From assembly GCA_902559605.1 (NCBI GenBank), contig CACEIC010000001.1, positions 105,056 to 167,282 of the forward strand: 62,227 nt of DNA. Reading direction: 5' to 3'. The notes below the pieces were generated by a model. That model was not told where the DNA came from and ran no database searches. It saw nothing but the letters and a program-made list of their open reading frames with translations. Shown one piece after another: positions 8,420-16,739 of the stretch. The DNA is from an uncultured Pelagibacteraceae bacterium (GTDB lineage: Bacteria; Pseudomonadota; Alphaproteobacteria; Pelagibacterales; Pelagibacteraceae). A program made the position numbers and the translations under genes. Position 1 is the first letter of the stretch. Every line of letters starts with the position of its first letter.

Positions 8420-8422
8420 TTA

Positions 8423-9013
8423 ATGTTGAAAAAGATAATTTTTCAATTTCTAGCTTTAAGTCTTATCTTTACTTATAGCGCTCAAAGCGCTGAAAGTGGA
8501 GGTATGCCCCAGCTTAATCCCGAGTTTTGGATATCTCAAATTTTTTGGTTAGTACTTACTTTCGGATTATTGTTTATAATTTTATCTAAGTTCATACTAC
8601 CAAAGATTAGCAACAATCTTGAAACCAGAAAATCACAAATCTTAGAGAATATCGAAACTGCAGACAAGCAACGGGAAGAAACTGAAAAAAAAGTTAAAGA
8701 ATTTGATAAAATTATCAATGATACAAAAGTCGAAGCAAAAAACTTCTTTAATGGTGAAAGACAAAAAGTTTTAGACGATATAAACAATAAAAGATTATCT
8801 TTAGAAAAGGATATCGAAAAAGAAATAATAAAAGCTGAAGAAGAAATAGACCAATTAAAAAAAACTTCTCAAGAGAAAATTACTAAAATTGCAATTGAGA
8901 CATCCTCCGATCTAGTTAAACAATTAATTGGTGAAGACATAAATAAAAGTAGTCTTTCAGCCATAGTTGAAGATCTTTCTAAAAAAGAAGTGGAAAAACA
9001 TAATGGCATTTGA
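8423..9013 (+). CDS. atpF': ATP synthase F0 subunit b'
   Basis: Peripheral stalk subunit of 196 residues. After an N-terminal hydrophobic stretch that looks like a signal peptide (about 1-22) comes the characteristic MPQLNPEFWISQIFWLVLTF membrane anchor, then a long charged helix. This anchor pattern and the first position of the stalk pair identify b' rather than b. The atpF start codon lies inside its last codons (overlap 9003-9013). Photosynthetic and alphaproteobacterial ATP synthases use a b/b' heterodimer. Confidence 0.9.
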   Translation: MLKKIIFQFLALSLIFTYSAQSAESGGMPQLNPEFWISQIFWLVLTFGLLFIILSKFILPKISNNLETRKSQILENIETADKQREETEKKVKEFDKIINDTKVEAKNFFNGERQKVLDDINNKRLSLEKDIEKEIIKAEEEIDQLKKTSQEKITKIAIETSSDLVKQLIGEDINKSSLSAIVEDLSKKEVEKHNGI

Positions 9014-9500
9014 TGCAACATTTTGGGTAGCAGTTTCTTTTGTAATATTTTTTGGAGCGCTAATTTATTTAAAAGTTCCACAAAATGTTAATAATTTATT
9101 GAGCAAAATGATTACTGATATCAAAAATGAAATTGATGAAAGTGAAAAACTCCGAGCTGAATCTAAAAGACTATTAGATGAGGCGCAAAAGAAGCTAGAT
9201 ACTGCAAAAATTGAGAGTGAAAAGATTATGCAGCAGTCAAAAGATGAAACTGAAAGATTTGTAATTGAAATGAATGACAAATTTCATAAATCAGCTGAAC
9301 TCAAGAAAAGTCTGGCAGAAACCAAAATCTCGCAAATGAAAGATAATGCCATTAAAGAAATTAAAGATACATCAATTAACATTGCTGTAGAATCTGTGAA
9401 AAAAATTATTACAACATCTGTCGATAAGTCTAAACTTGACAATTTGTTCAATAAAAATCTTGAAGAAACAAAGACAGAATTAAAGAAAATAAGTTCTTAA
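9003..9500 (+). CDS. atpF: ATP synthase F0 subunit b
   Basis: Second peripheral stalk subunit, about 165 residues, with an N-terminal membrane helix (DATFWVAVSFVIFFGALIY) and a long amphipathic helix rich in Lys/Glu. I moved the start from the ORF-track 8967 to the ATG at 9003, because the protein then begins MAFDATFWV, as b subunits of this group do, and the overlap with b' falls to 11 bp. It closes the F0 group; a 48-nt gap follows before crtI. Confidence 0.92.
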   Translation: MAFDATFWVAVSFVIFFGALIYLKVPQNVNNLLSKMITDIKNEIDESEKLRAESKRLLDEAQKKLDTAKIESEKIMQQSKDETERFVIEMNDKFHKSAELKKSLAETKISQMKDNAIKEIKDTSINIAVESVKKIITTSVDKSKLDNLFNKNLEETKTELKKISS

Positions 9501-9548
9501 ACTAAGATAGTTTATCAAATTTTATAAAAATAATGTAAATTAAGGAAT

Positions 9549-11006
9549 ATGAATTCAATTGTAATTGGATCAGGTTTTGGTGGCATAGCAGCAGCTCTTA
9601 GACTTCGGGCAAAAGGTCATAAAGTCACTTTAATTGAAAAACAAAAAGATTTGGGTGGAAGAGCGAGAGTATTTAAAAGTAATGGGTTCACTTATGATGG
9701 TGGACCAACTGTAATAACCGCTCCTTATTTAATTTATGAAATTTTTAAACTTTTTAATAAAAATCCAGATGATTACATAAAAATAAAAGATTTGGATACT
9801 TGGTACAGATTTGTTTTTGAAGATGGAAGCCATTTTGATTATTCAGCAGATGAAAAGAAAATGGAAGAACAGATTGCAACAATTAATCATAAAGATGTTG
9901 TGGGTTACAGAAATTTACTTAAATTTACAAAAAAAATATTTGACAAGGGTTATTCAGAATTATCTGATGTGCCATTTGATAAACCTTCATTTATGTTTAA
10001 GCAAATTCCTGCATTGCTAAGTTTAAAAAGTTATAAATCTGTTTATTCATTGGTTAGTGGTTTTATTGAAAATGAAAAACTAAGAAGGCTATTTAGTATG
10101 CACCCATTATTGGTGGGTGGAAACCCTTTTACTACAACCTCTATATATGGATTAATTTTATATTTAGAAAAAAAATGGGGAATTCATTACTCTATGGGTG
10201 GAACAGGACAAATCATAAAAGGATTTGAGAAATTGATGTTAGAAGAAGATGTTACAATTATTAAAGGTAAAGAAGTTAAAAACTTGCTTACAGAAAATAA
10301 AAAAGTTGTCGGAGTTGTGACAAGTGAAGATGAAGAAATTAAAGCAGATAACGTAGTTTGTAACGCAGATCCTCCCGGCGTTTATTCCAAAATGCTAAAC
10401 AATCAAAAATATAACACTTTATTTAATTGGAAGATAAATAGAATGGAATATTCAATGGGATTATTTGTTTATTACTTTGGAACGAAAAAAAAATATCAAA
10501 ACGTTGAGCATCATACTATAAAGTTTGGTGATAAGTACAAAGAACACTTGGATGATATATTTGTAAACAAAAAATTAAATAGCGACATAAGCTATTACTT
10601 ACACAGACCTACCGCGACTGACTCGAGTATGGCACCTAAAGACCATGATTGCTTTTATGTATTAGTGCCTGTACCTAATAATAAATCAGGAATAAACTGG
10701 TCAGTCGAAGGTGAGAATCTAAAAAAACTTGTAATAGATAAAATGGAAAAAAGTTTATTACCAAATTTAAGAGAAAATATTGTAGATGATTTTTATTTAA
10801 CCCCTGATTATTTTGAAAATGAATTAAATACAAAATATGGCTCTGGTTTTTCAATTCAGCCCAAATTTTCTCAATCAGCATACTTTAGATTTCATAACAA
10901 ATCTGAGGTTTATGAAGGTTTATATTTTGTTGGAGCAGGCACTCATCCTGGGGCAGGTGTACCAGGAGTACTATCATCTGCCAAGGTCTTAGATAAAATT
11001 TTGTGA
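9549..11006 (+). CDS. crtI: Phytoene desaturase CrtI
   Basis: Converts phytoene to lycopene by successive desaturations, using FAD. The N-terminus has the nucleotide-binding motif IGSGFGGIAAALRLRAKGH, continuing to LGGRARVF. The C-terminus ends with the carotenoid-desaturase signature GLYFVGAGTHPGAGVPG. Length 485 is usual. An AAGGAAT element precedes the ATG. It starts a run of overlapping genes crtI-crtB-crtY-blh that together make retinal from geranylgeranyl diphosphate. No crtE (GGPP synthase) is present in the window. Confidence 0.95.
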   Translation: MNSIVIGSGFGGIAAALRLRAKGHKVTLIEKQKDLGGRARVFKSNGFTYDGGPTVITAPYLIYEIFKLFNKNPDDYIKIKDLDTWYRFVFEDGSHFDYSADEKKMEEQIATINHKDVVGYRNLLKFTKKIFDKGYSELSDVPFDKPSFMFKQIPALLSLKSYKSVYSLVSGFIENEKLRRLFSMHPLLVGGNPFTTTSIYGLILYLEKKWGIHYSMGGTGQIIKGFEKLMLEEDVTIIKGKEVKNLLTENKKVVGVVTSEDEEIKADNVVCNADPPGVYSKMLNNQKYNTLFNWKINRMEYSMGLFVYYFGTKKKYQNVEHHTIKFGDKYKEHLDDIFVNKKLNSDISYYLHRPTATDSSMAPKDHDCFYVLVPVPNNKSGINWSVEGENLKKLVIDKMEKSLLPNLRENIVDDFYLTPDYFENELNTKYGSGFSIQPKFSQSAYFRFHNKSEVYEGLYFVGAGTHPGAGVPGVLSSAKVLDKIL

Positions 11007-11857
11007 TGAATGAACAAAATTATTTATCGATATATGCTAAATCTTTTAATTGGGCAGGTTTCTTTTTGCCAAAACAAGTCTACTCTGAATGTTCTAATTT
11101 GTATGATTTTTGTAGATACATAGACAATTTAGCAGATGAAAAAGGTGATCTTGATACAAAATTAAAAAATTTCAATAATTTCAAACAAGATTTCAAATTA
11201 AAGAATGAAAATAATCAAATAATTAAAAACATGTGGGCTTTAATAAATAAATTTGAAATATCCCCGAAAATAATTGAAGATTTATTCGATGGAGTCGAGG
11301 CTGATATAAAATCAAAAGTAGAAATCAAAACTGACAAAGATCTGTATGTTTATTCATATAGAGTAGCTGGAACAGTTGGATTAATGATGGCAAAAATTTT
11401 AAATGTCAAAGAAAGATCAGCACTTTTAGGAGCAATTGACTTGGGTATTGCGATGCAATTAACTAATATTTCAAGAGATGTTATTGAAGATGAAAGCAAT
11501 AATAGGTTTTATATAAAAAAGAGTTTTGATGAAATTAAAAGAATTCTAAAAATTGCTGACAAATTTTATAATAATTCTTTTATATCAATTAAAAAAATTC
11601 CATTCTTTTTAAGATTTTCAATTTTAGTTGCAAGACGAGTATATAGACAAATTGGAAATGAAATCTTAAAAAAAGAAAACTTAGAAAATTATAATAAATC
11701 AGGAAAAATTTATGTAAACAATTTGGGAAAAGTCTTACATACAGCACTATCTATTGGTGATTTAATTAAATTATATTTTGTAAAAGAGGACAAAAAACTT
11801 ACAATAAAGGAGCATGAGATAATAATGCAAGATATTGAGTATAATGAAAGATTTTGA
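11006..11857 (+). CDS. crtB: Phytoene synthase CrtB
   Basis: Condenses two geranylgeranyl diphosphates to phytoene. The two aspartate-rich prenyl-diphosphate sites are seen as YDFCRYIDNLADE (about 31-43) and NISRDVIEDE (about 153-162). I use the ATG at 11006, which overlaps the crtI TGA (TGATG), rather than the GTG one codon earlier in the ORF track. It overlaps crtY by 14 bp. Length about 283 is normal for the squalene/phytoene synthase family. Confidence 0.94.
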   Translation: MNEQNYLSIYAKSFNWAGFFLPKQVYSECSNLYDFCRYIDNLADEKGDLDTKLKNFNNFKQDFKLKNENNQIIKNMWALINKFEISPKIIEDLFDGVEADIKSKVEIKTDKDLYVYSYRVAGTVGLMMAKILNVKERSALLGAIDLGIAMQLTNISRDVIEDESNNRFYIKKSFDEIKRILKIADKFYNNSFISIKKIPFFLRFSILVARRVYRQIGNEILKKENLENYNKSGKIYVNNLGKVLHTALSIGDLIKLYFVKEDKKLTIKEHEIIMQDIEYNERF

Positions 11858-12911
11858 TTACATAATTATTGGAGGTGGCTGCGCAGGCTTAACATTGGCT
11901 TACGAGTTAGAATATCACGATAAACTTAAAAATAAGACTTTAGCAATTATTGAAAAAAGAGATGAATATAAAAGAGACAAAACTTGGTCATACTGGAAAA
12001 CTGTACCTCACAAGTTTGATGACTGTGTAAAAAAAAGATGGAAAGATTATACAATCAACTTTAAAGGAAATGTTGAATATAAAGACTGTAAAGAAACTCC
12101 TTATGAAAGTATTGATAGTGGACTATTCTACAAAAAAATTTTAAATAAAATCAATAAAAATCCAAATATTCAATTCTTTAAAGATATTAGTGAAGTAAAT
12201 ATAGAAAACGCAATTTTATTTAACAGTTTGCCAAATCTAGAGAATAAAGATTCTAATTTATGGCAACATTTTCAAGGTGTTGAGATTGAAACCGAAAAAG
12301 ATTTTTTTGATGATCAAATAATGAATTTAATGGACTTTGATTGTGATCAAAAAAAAAGTGTTCATTTTTTCTATACACTACCCTATTCAAAAAAATCAGC
12401 TTTAATCGAAACTACGTGGCTTTCAAAAATGGAAGATGATAGTGAAAAAGATTATGATAAACAAATTACAGATTACATCGAAAACACTTTAAAATTAAAA
12501 AAATATAAAATTAATTATAAAGAAGTTGGGGCCATACCATTATTTTATCCAAAATTTAAAAACGACAGAAATACGATTAATATTGGAACTGCTGGAGGTA
12601 TGACGCGTTTGAGTACTGGCTATACTTTTCTAAATATTCAAGAACAAGCAGAATATATTACCCAAAACATTGATAAAATAACCCAAACTAGAGCTTTCAA
12701 TATAAAAAGTAAGTATAAGTTTTTAGATAATGTTTTTTTGAAAGTCCTAGCTGAAAAGCCAGAGATCATGCCAAATATTTTCTTCAAAATGTTTAAAAGC
12801 AAGTCAAAAACAGTAATAAATTTCCTTTCCAATAAAAGTAATATTTTCGAGGACTTATCCATTATATTAAAGATGCCAAAATGGATTTTTATTAAAGCTG
12901 TATTTAAATAA
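11844..12911 (+). CDS. crtY: Lycopene beta-cyclase CrtY
   Basis: Cyclises both ends of lycopene to give beta-carotene. The flavin-binding motif DYIIIGGGCAGLTLAYEL opens the protein, and IGTAGGMTRLSTGYTF is the C-terminal FAD-contact signature of the CrtY group. The ORF track begins at a TTG (11835); the ATG at 11844 gives the normal family N-terminus, MKDFDYIIIGG. The length of about 355 residues is slightly short. The stop overlaps the blh start by one base. Confidence 0.92.
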   Translation: MKDFDYIIIGGGCAGLTLAYELEYHDKLKNKTLAIIEKRDEYKRDKTWSYWKTVPHKFDDCVKKRWKDYTINFKGNVEYKDCKETPYESIDSGLFYKKILNKINKNPNIQFFKDISEVNIENAILFNSLPNLENKDSNLWQHFQGVEIETEKDFFDDQIMNLMDFDCDQKKSVHFFYTLPYSKKSALIETTWLSKMEDDSEKDYDKQITDYIENTLKLKKYKINYKEVGAIPLFYPKFKNDRNTINIGTAGGMTRLSTGYTFLNIQEQAEYITQNIDKITQTRAFNIKSKYKFLDNVFLKVLAEKPEIMPNIFFKMFKSKSKTVINFLSNKSNIFEDLSIILKMPKWIFIKAVFK

Positions 12912-13804
12912 TGATCAACAAAATAAATTTTTTTCATTCTATTATTTTTTTTAATATCTGCATTTTTTTTTCTGCCTTTGAGGTATTGAGAAATAATTCT
13001 TTTATACTTTTTAGTTTTTTTTTAATTCTTACAATTGGCATCTCTCACGGTGCGCTGGATCACGAAAAGGGTAAGAAACTTTTAAAAATTTATAAAATTA
13101 AAAATACAGAGGTGTTCTATATAACTTATATAGGTATTGCTATTTTTGTTGTTTTAATTTGGATTTTAAGTCCAATATTGTTGCTTTCGCTTTTTTTAAT
13201 AGTTGCAGCATATCATTTTGGCAAAGAAGATAGTGACTTTATCGAGACAAAAAATGCTAATTTCTTAGAAATTTTTTATTTCATTAAAGGATCATTAGTT
13301 ATTTCAGCACCCTTACTGTTTCATAAAGCTGAGACAATCGAAATTTTTAAAATGTTAAATTTTTCAATAAACGAAAATATTGCGGCTAATAATTTTTTAA
13401 TTCCTTTAGTTATATTATCAGTGCTAAGTAATTTTCTTATATATAAAGGTAATAATAATGATTTAAGATCAATTCTTTTTTTAGATAGTTTTTCAATAAT
13501 TATTTTAAACTATTTTTTTAATCCTATATTGGCTTTCACAATTTATTTCTGCTTTCTTCATTCTATAAGACACTCACTAAGTTTAATTAGTGAAATAAAT
13601 AAAAATTTGATGAAAGGATTTCCTATTTTTTTACGAAAAATTATTCCACTTACAGTAATTACAGCAATAATGTATTTAATTGTTTTTTATTTTATTTCAG
13701 AAAAATTTGGTATAGATGAAAGTATTATTAAAATAATATTTGTTGGATTGGCTTCATTGACTTTCCCTCATATTTTACTTGAATTCATGGTAGAAAAAAA
13801 ATGA
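12911..13804 (+). CDS. blh: Beta-carotene 15,15'-dioxygenase, Brp/Blh family
   Basis: Cleaves beta-carotene into two retinals, the chromophore of rhodopsins. It is a polytopic membrane protein with roughly eight hydrophobic segments over 297 residues. Iron-ligand histidines typical of the family are seen in ISHGALDHEKGKK, AAYHFGKED, FLHSIRHSL and FPHILLEF. It follows crtY with a one-base overlap and its stop overlaps ispH (ATGA). The presence of blh implies a rhodopsin in the cell, although none is encoded here. Confidence 0.93.
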   Translation: MINKINFFHSIIFFNICIFFSAFEVLRNNSFILFSFFLILTIGISHGALDHEKGKKLLKIYKIKNTEVFYITYIGIAIFVVLIWILSPILLLSLFLIVAAYHFGKEDSDFIETKNANFLEIFYFIKGSLVISAPLLFHKAETIEIFKMLNFSINENIAANNFLIPLVILSVLSNFLIYKGNNNDLRSILFLDSFSIIILNYFFNPILAFTIYFCFLHSIRHSLSLISEINKNLMKGFPIFLRKIIPLTVITAIMYLIVFYFISEKFGIDESIIKIIFVGLASLTFPHILLEFMVEKK

Positions 13805-14745
13805 GTAACAAAAATTTAAAAATTTATTTAGCTGCACCAAGAGGATTTTGTGCAGGAGTTGATAGAGCAATTGAAATTGTAAAAAAGAGTATAGATAAAT
13901 TTGGTGCTCCAGTTTATGTAAGACACGAAATTGTACATAATAAACATGTTGTAGAAAGTTTAAAAAAGATTGGAGCAATATTTGTTGAAGAATTAGATGA
14001 GATTAAGGATAAATCGAGACCAGTTATATTCTCAGCACATGGGGTTCCAAAATCTGTTCCGGAGGAAGCTTCTAATTTAAATATGATGTTTGTAGATGCA
14101 ACGTGTCCTCTAGTATCTAAAGTTCATAGAGAAGCAGAAAACTTAAACAAACAAGGTCATCATATATTATTAATAGGACACGAAAACCATCCAGAAGTCA
14201 TAGGAACTATGGGTCAATTACCAAAAGGTTCAATAGATTTGATTGAAAATATTGAGGATGCAAATAAGTATGAAAATGTCTCAAATAAACAGCTATCTTT
14301 CATAACTCAAACAACGCTCTCTGTAGATGATACCAAAGATATAATTGCAGCTTTAAAATCTAAATATCCAGATATTAAAGAGCCTAAAAAAGATGACATA
14401 TGTTATGCAACAACAAATAGACAATCCGCAGTTAAAGAAATAGCAGATAAATGTGATATGTTTTTTGTAATTGGAAGTAGGAATTCATCTAACTCGGTAA
14501 GATTAGTTGAGGTTGCTAAAAACTCTGGTTGTAGTTCTGCTGAGTTAATACATTCAGAAAGTCCAGTGCCTATAGATAAAATTAAAGGATGTAATACGAT
14601 TGGAATCTCCTCAGGTGCTTCAGCACCAGAGATACTTGTTGAAAAATTTATAGCAGAGTTAAAAGATCAATTTACAGTCAACATAGAAGAAGTTGAAATC
14701 GTAAAAGAAAATATTACTTTTAAAATTCCCGGAAAATTAAATTAA
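13801..14745 (+). CDS. ispH: 4-hydroxy-3-methylbut-2-enyl diphosphate reductase IspH
   Basis: Last step of the MEP pathway, making IPP and DMAPP with a [4Fe-4S] cluster. The three cluster cysteines are in PRGFCAGVDRAIE (near residue 18), DATCPLVSKVH (about 102) and DDICYATTNRQS (about 200). The SSGASAPE motif is near the C-terminus. Its 4-bp overlap with blh places isoprenoid precursor supply directly behind the carotenoid/retinal genes, plausibly under shared transcription. Length 314 is typical. Confidence 0.96.
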   Translation: MSNKNLKIYLAAPRGFCAGVDRAIEIVKKSIDKFGAPVYVRHEIVHNKHVVESLKKIGAIFVEELDEIKDKSRPVIFSAHGVPKSVPEEASNLNMMFVDATCPLVSKVHREAENLNKQGHHILLIGHENHPEVIGTMGQLPKGSIDLIENIEDANKYENVSNKQLSFITQTTLSVDDTKDIIAALKSKYPDIKEPKKDDICYATTNRQSAVKEIADKCDMFFVIGSRNSSNSVRLVEVAKNSGCSSAELIHSESPVPIDKIKGCNTIGISSGASAPEILVEKFIAELKDQFTVNIEEVEIVKENITFKIPGKLN

Positions 14746-15710
14746 TGGCTGTTTATACTAAAATTAATAATAAACAGATAAAATTTATCGAGAAGGAATA
14801 TAATATTGGAAAAATTATAAATTATTCAGGTATAAAAAAAGGTATTGAAAATACCAACTTCCTTTTAAAAACAAAGAAAAATAAATATATTTTAACTATT
14901 TACGAGAAAAGAGTTCAGAAAAAAGATCTTCCATTTTTTGTTAATCTTATGTCTGGTCTATCTAGATTAAAAGTAAAATGTCCAGTTCCTATAAAAGATA
15001 AAAAGGGTAAATATTTATTTAACTTAAAAAATAAAAAAGCTTGTATTGTCAGTTTCTTAGAAGGAAAAGATAAAGATAAACTAAATAGTAAAGATTGTTT
15101 TATAGTTGGAAAAAATGCAGCACTACTTCATGAGGCTTCAAAAAAATTGAAATTATATAGAAAAAATTCTCTATCTATTAATTCATGGGGATCAATTCTC
15201 AATAAAATAGACAATAGAATTAATAAATTCTCAAAAAACCTAAAAGATTTAATGAAAGATGATTTGAAAGATCTCAAAAAAAAATGGCCTAAAAAAATGC
15301 CAAATGGAATAATTCATAGCGATCTATTTATTGATAATATTTTTTTCAATAAAGGTAAATTTCATGGATTTATAGATTTTTATTTTTCAGCTAATGATTA
15401 TTTATCTTATGAATTAGCAACCTGTATTAATGCTTTATGCTTTAAAAAGAAAAATAGAAAATTTGTATTAGATAAAAAAAGATCTTCAAATTTATTAAAG
15501 GGCTACCAATCAGTTAGAAAATTAAGTGAGATAGAAAAAAGAAATTTAAATACTTTGTGTAGAGGATCAGCTTTAAGATATCTTTTAACTAGATCATATG
15601 ATTATTTAAATACTCCTAAAAATGCTATCATTAAGATTAAAGATCCAAGAGAGTATATAGACAAATTAAACTTTCATAGAAATCTAAGTTCATTTAAGGA
15701 TTATTCTTGA
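14745..15710 (+). CDS. thrB: Homoserine kinase type II (ThrB, aminoglycoside-kinase fold)
   Basis: Phosphorylates homoserine in threonine synthesis. The sequence is of the choline/aminoglycoside kinase fold used by alphaproteobacterial ThrB, with the catalytic loop GIIHSDLFIDNIFF and the metal-binding HGFIDFYFS (about residues 186-210). It overlaps ispH by one base and rnhA by one base. thrC, the next pathway step, lies about 1.5 kb away on the opposite strand, which supports the assignment over a generic phosphotransferase. Confidence 0.9.
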   Translation: MAVYTKINNKQIKFIEKEYNIGKIINYSGIKKGIENTNFLLKTKKNKYILTIYEKRVQKKDLPFFVNLMSGLSRLKVKCPVPIKDKKGKYLFNLKNKKACIVSFLEGKDKDKLNSKDCFIVGKNAALLHEASKKLKLYRKNSLSINSWGSILNKIDNRINKFSKNLKDLMKDDLKDLKKKWPKKMPNGIIHSDLFIDNIFFNKGKFHGFIDFYFSANDYLSYELATCINALCFKKKNRKFVLDKKRSSNLLKGYQSVRKLSEIEKRNLNTLCRGSALRYLLTRSYDYLNTPKNAIIKIKDPREYIDKLNFHRNLSSFKDYS

Positions 15711-16132
15711 TGATTAAAATCTACACAGATGGTTCATGTATTGGAAATCCAGGAAATGGTGGTTGGGCTGCAATTATTATTGAAAATGGAAAGAAAACTC
15801 AAATTAAAGGAAGCAAAAAAGAAACAACAAACAATCAAATGGAATTACTTGCTCCGATTAAAGCTTTAAAAAAAATTCCAAAAGGAAGCAAGGTTCAAAT
15901 ATTTACAGATTCTAAATATGTAAAATCTGGAATAACTGAATGGATACATAATTGGAAAAAAAATGGTTGGAAAACAGCAAATAAAAAAGAAGTTAAGAAT
16001 AAAGAACTTTGGACAGAATTAGATAACCTATCAAATACATTTGAGATTAAATGGAGTTGGGTAAAAGCACATTCAACAGACAAACTTAATAATGAAGTCG
16101 ATTTTTTAGCAAGGTCTTCTGCAACAATTTAG
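15710..16132 (+). CDS. rnhA: Ribonuclease HI
   Basis: Degrades the RNA strand of RNA/DNA hybrids. The DEDD catalytic residues are visible: Asp in IYTDGSCIGNPG, Glu in NNQMELLAPIKAL, Asp in IFTDSKYVKSGI, and Asp in NEVDFLARSSA. I start at the ATG at 15710 rather than the TTG at 15707 from the ORF track. It ends the crt-isp-thr-rnh run; thrB-rnhA adjacency is common in alphaproteobacteria. Both RNase H types (I here, II at the left edge) are thus encoded within 16 kb. Confidence 0.95.
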   Translation: MIKIYTDGSCIGNPGNGGWAAIIIENGKKTQIKGSKKETTNNQMELLAPIKALKKIPKGSKVQIFTDSKYVKSGITEWIHNWKKNGWKTANKKEVKNKELWTELDNLSNTFEIKWSWVKAHSTDKLNNEVDFLARSSATI

Positions 16133-16135
16133 CTA

Positions 16136-16160
16136 CACCTGGTAACAGAACGCCCCTTAC
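16136..16160 (+). repeat. Outer direct repeat, left copy (CACCTGG element)
   Basis: The sequence CACCTGGTAACAGAAC followed by a C-rich tail (GCCCCTTAC) begins 3 nt after the rnhA stop. A second copy lies at 16743-16766 beyond the next small gene, with 15 of the first 16 bases identical. Both copies are in the same orientation and are clearly more GC-rich than their surroundings. I cannot assign them to a known element. Confidence 0.6.
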
Positions 16161-16204
16161 AACTTTGCAGATTTATTTATTAATTATGTTAATTTAAAAA
16201 TACA

Positions 16205-16230
16205 ACCTGACAGGTCGTAATGTAGTCGTA
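16205..16230 (+). repeat. Inner repeat, left: paired GTCGTA heptamers with 11-bp period, beside a palindrome
   Basis: GGTCGTA (16213-16219) and AGTCGTA (16224-16230) are spaced by exactly one helical turn. A perfect 11-bp palindrome, ACCTGACAGGT (16205-16215), overlaps the first. The same pair with the same period occurs on the other side of the small gene at 16651-16668. A dimeric or cooperative DNA-binding protein would fit, but none is identified. Confidence 0.5.
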
Positions 16231-16235
16231 GTTAT

Positions 16236-16625
16236 TTATTTTTTTGGTGAACATTTTCTTGCATATTTCATCTGGCCATTTGTATGTCTGTAAGCTCCTT
16301 TTTTTTTAACCTCAATATCTATAAGTCTTTGCATACATTCTGGCGTTGATGGAATTGCGTTTACGCAAGACTCAGCAGCATACTCATACCAATCATTTCC
16401 AAATCTAGCTAAAACTAAATTCATACACAATTCTACTGGATCTTTTTTTGGTTTTACTGTTTTGTTTTCTTTCAAAAGAAGTTTTAGAGTGCAATCTGCA
16501 AACTTTTCTGTTCCTTGCACAAAGCCAATATCCTTACAAGCATTTTTAGCTTCAGAAGTATCTAGTGCATTCCCAGTATTACACCATAAAAGAATTATAA
16601 CTATGATACCTAAATATTTTTTCAT
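16236..16625 (-). CDS. Small secreted cysteine-rich protein of unknown function
   Basis: I do not recognise a named family. The ATG at 16625 is preferred over the ORF-track 16643 because it gives a classical signal peptide (MKKYLGIIVIILLWCNTGNALD), so the mature protein of about 107 residues is probably periplasmic. Six cysteines remain after cleavage, in NACKDIGF, FADCTLKLL, ELCMNL, ESCVNA, PECMQR and RKCSPKK, which suggests disulfides. The pattern C..IGF..GTEKFA.C recurs in hypothetical proteins of related bacteria as far as I recall. It stands alone on the minus strand between two types of repeat. Confidence 0.72.
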   Translation of the reverse strand: MKKYLGIIVIILLWCNTGNALDTSEAKNACKDIGFVQGTEKFADCTLKLLLKENKTVKPKKDPVELCMNLVLARFGNDWYEYAAESCVNAIPSTPECMQRLIDIEVKKKGAYRHTNGQMKYARKCSPKK

Positions 16626-16650
16626 GTTAAGCGATTCTAGCATAAATTTG

Positions 16651-16668
16651 GGTCGTAGCTAGGTCGTA
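16651..16668 (+). repeat. Inner repeat, right: paired GGTCGTA heptamers with 11-bp period
   Basis: Two perfect GGTCGTA copies (16651-16657 and 16662-16668) lie 26 nt upstream of the small secreted-protein gene, whose transcription runs leftward. In that gene's orientation they read TACGACC twice, one helical turn apart, a layout expected of an operator. The paired left element lies downstream of the same gene. Confidence 0.55.
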
Positions 16669-16739
16669 ATTTCCCTCAAAGTTTTAGATTTTAAACAATT
16701 GCGAATGGTGTATAATAAGGAATAATGTTACAAAGTCCG

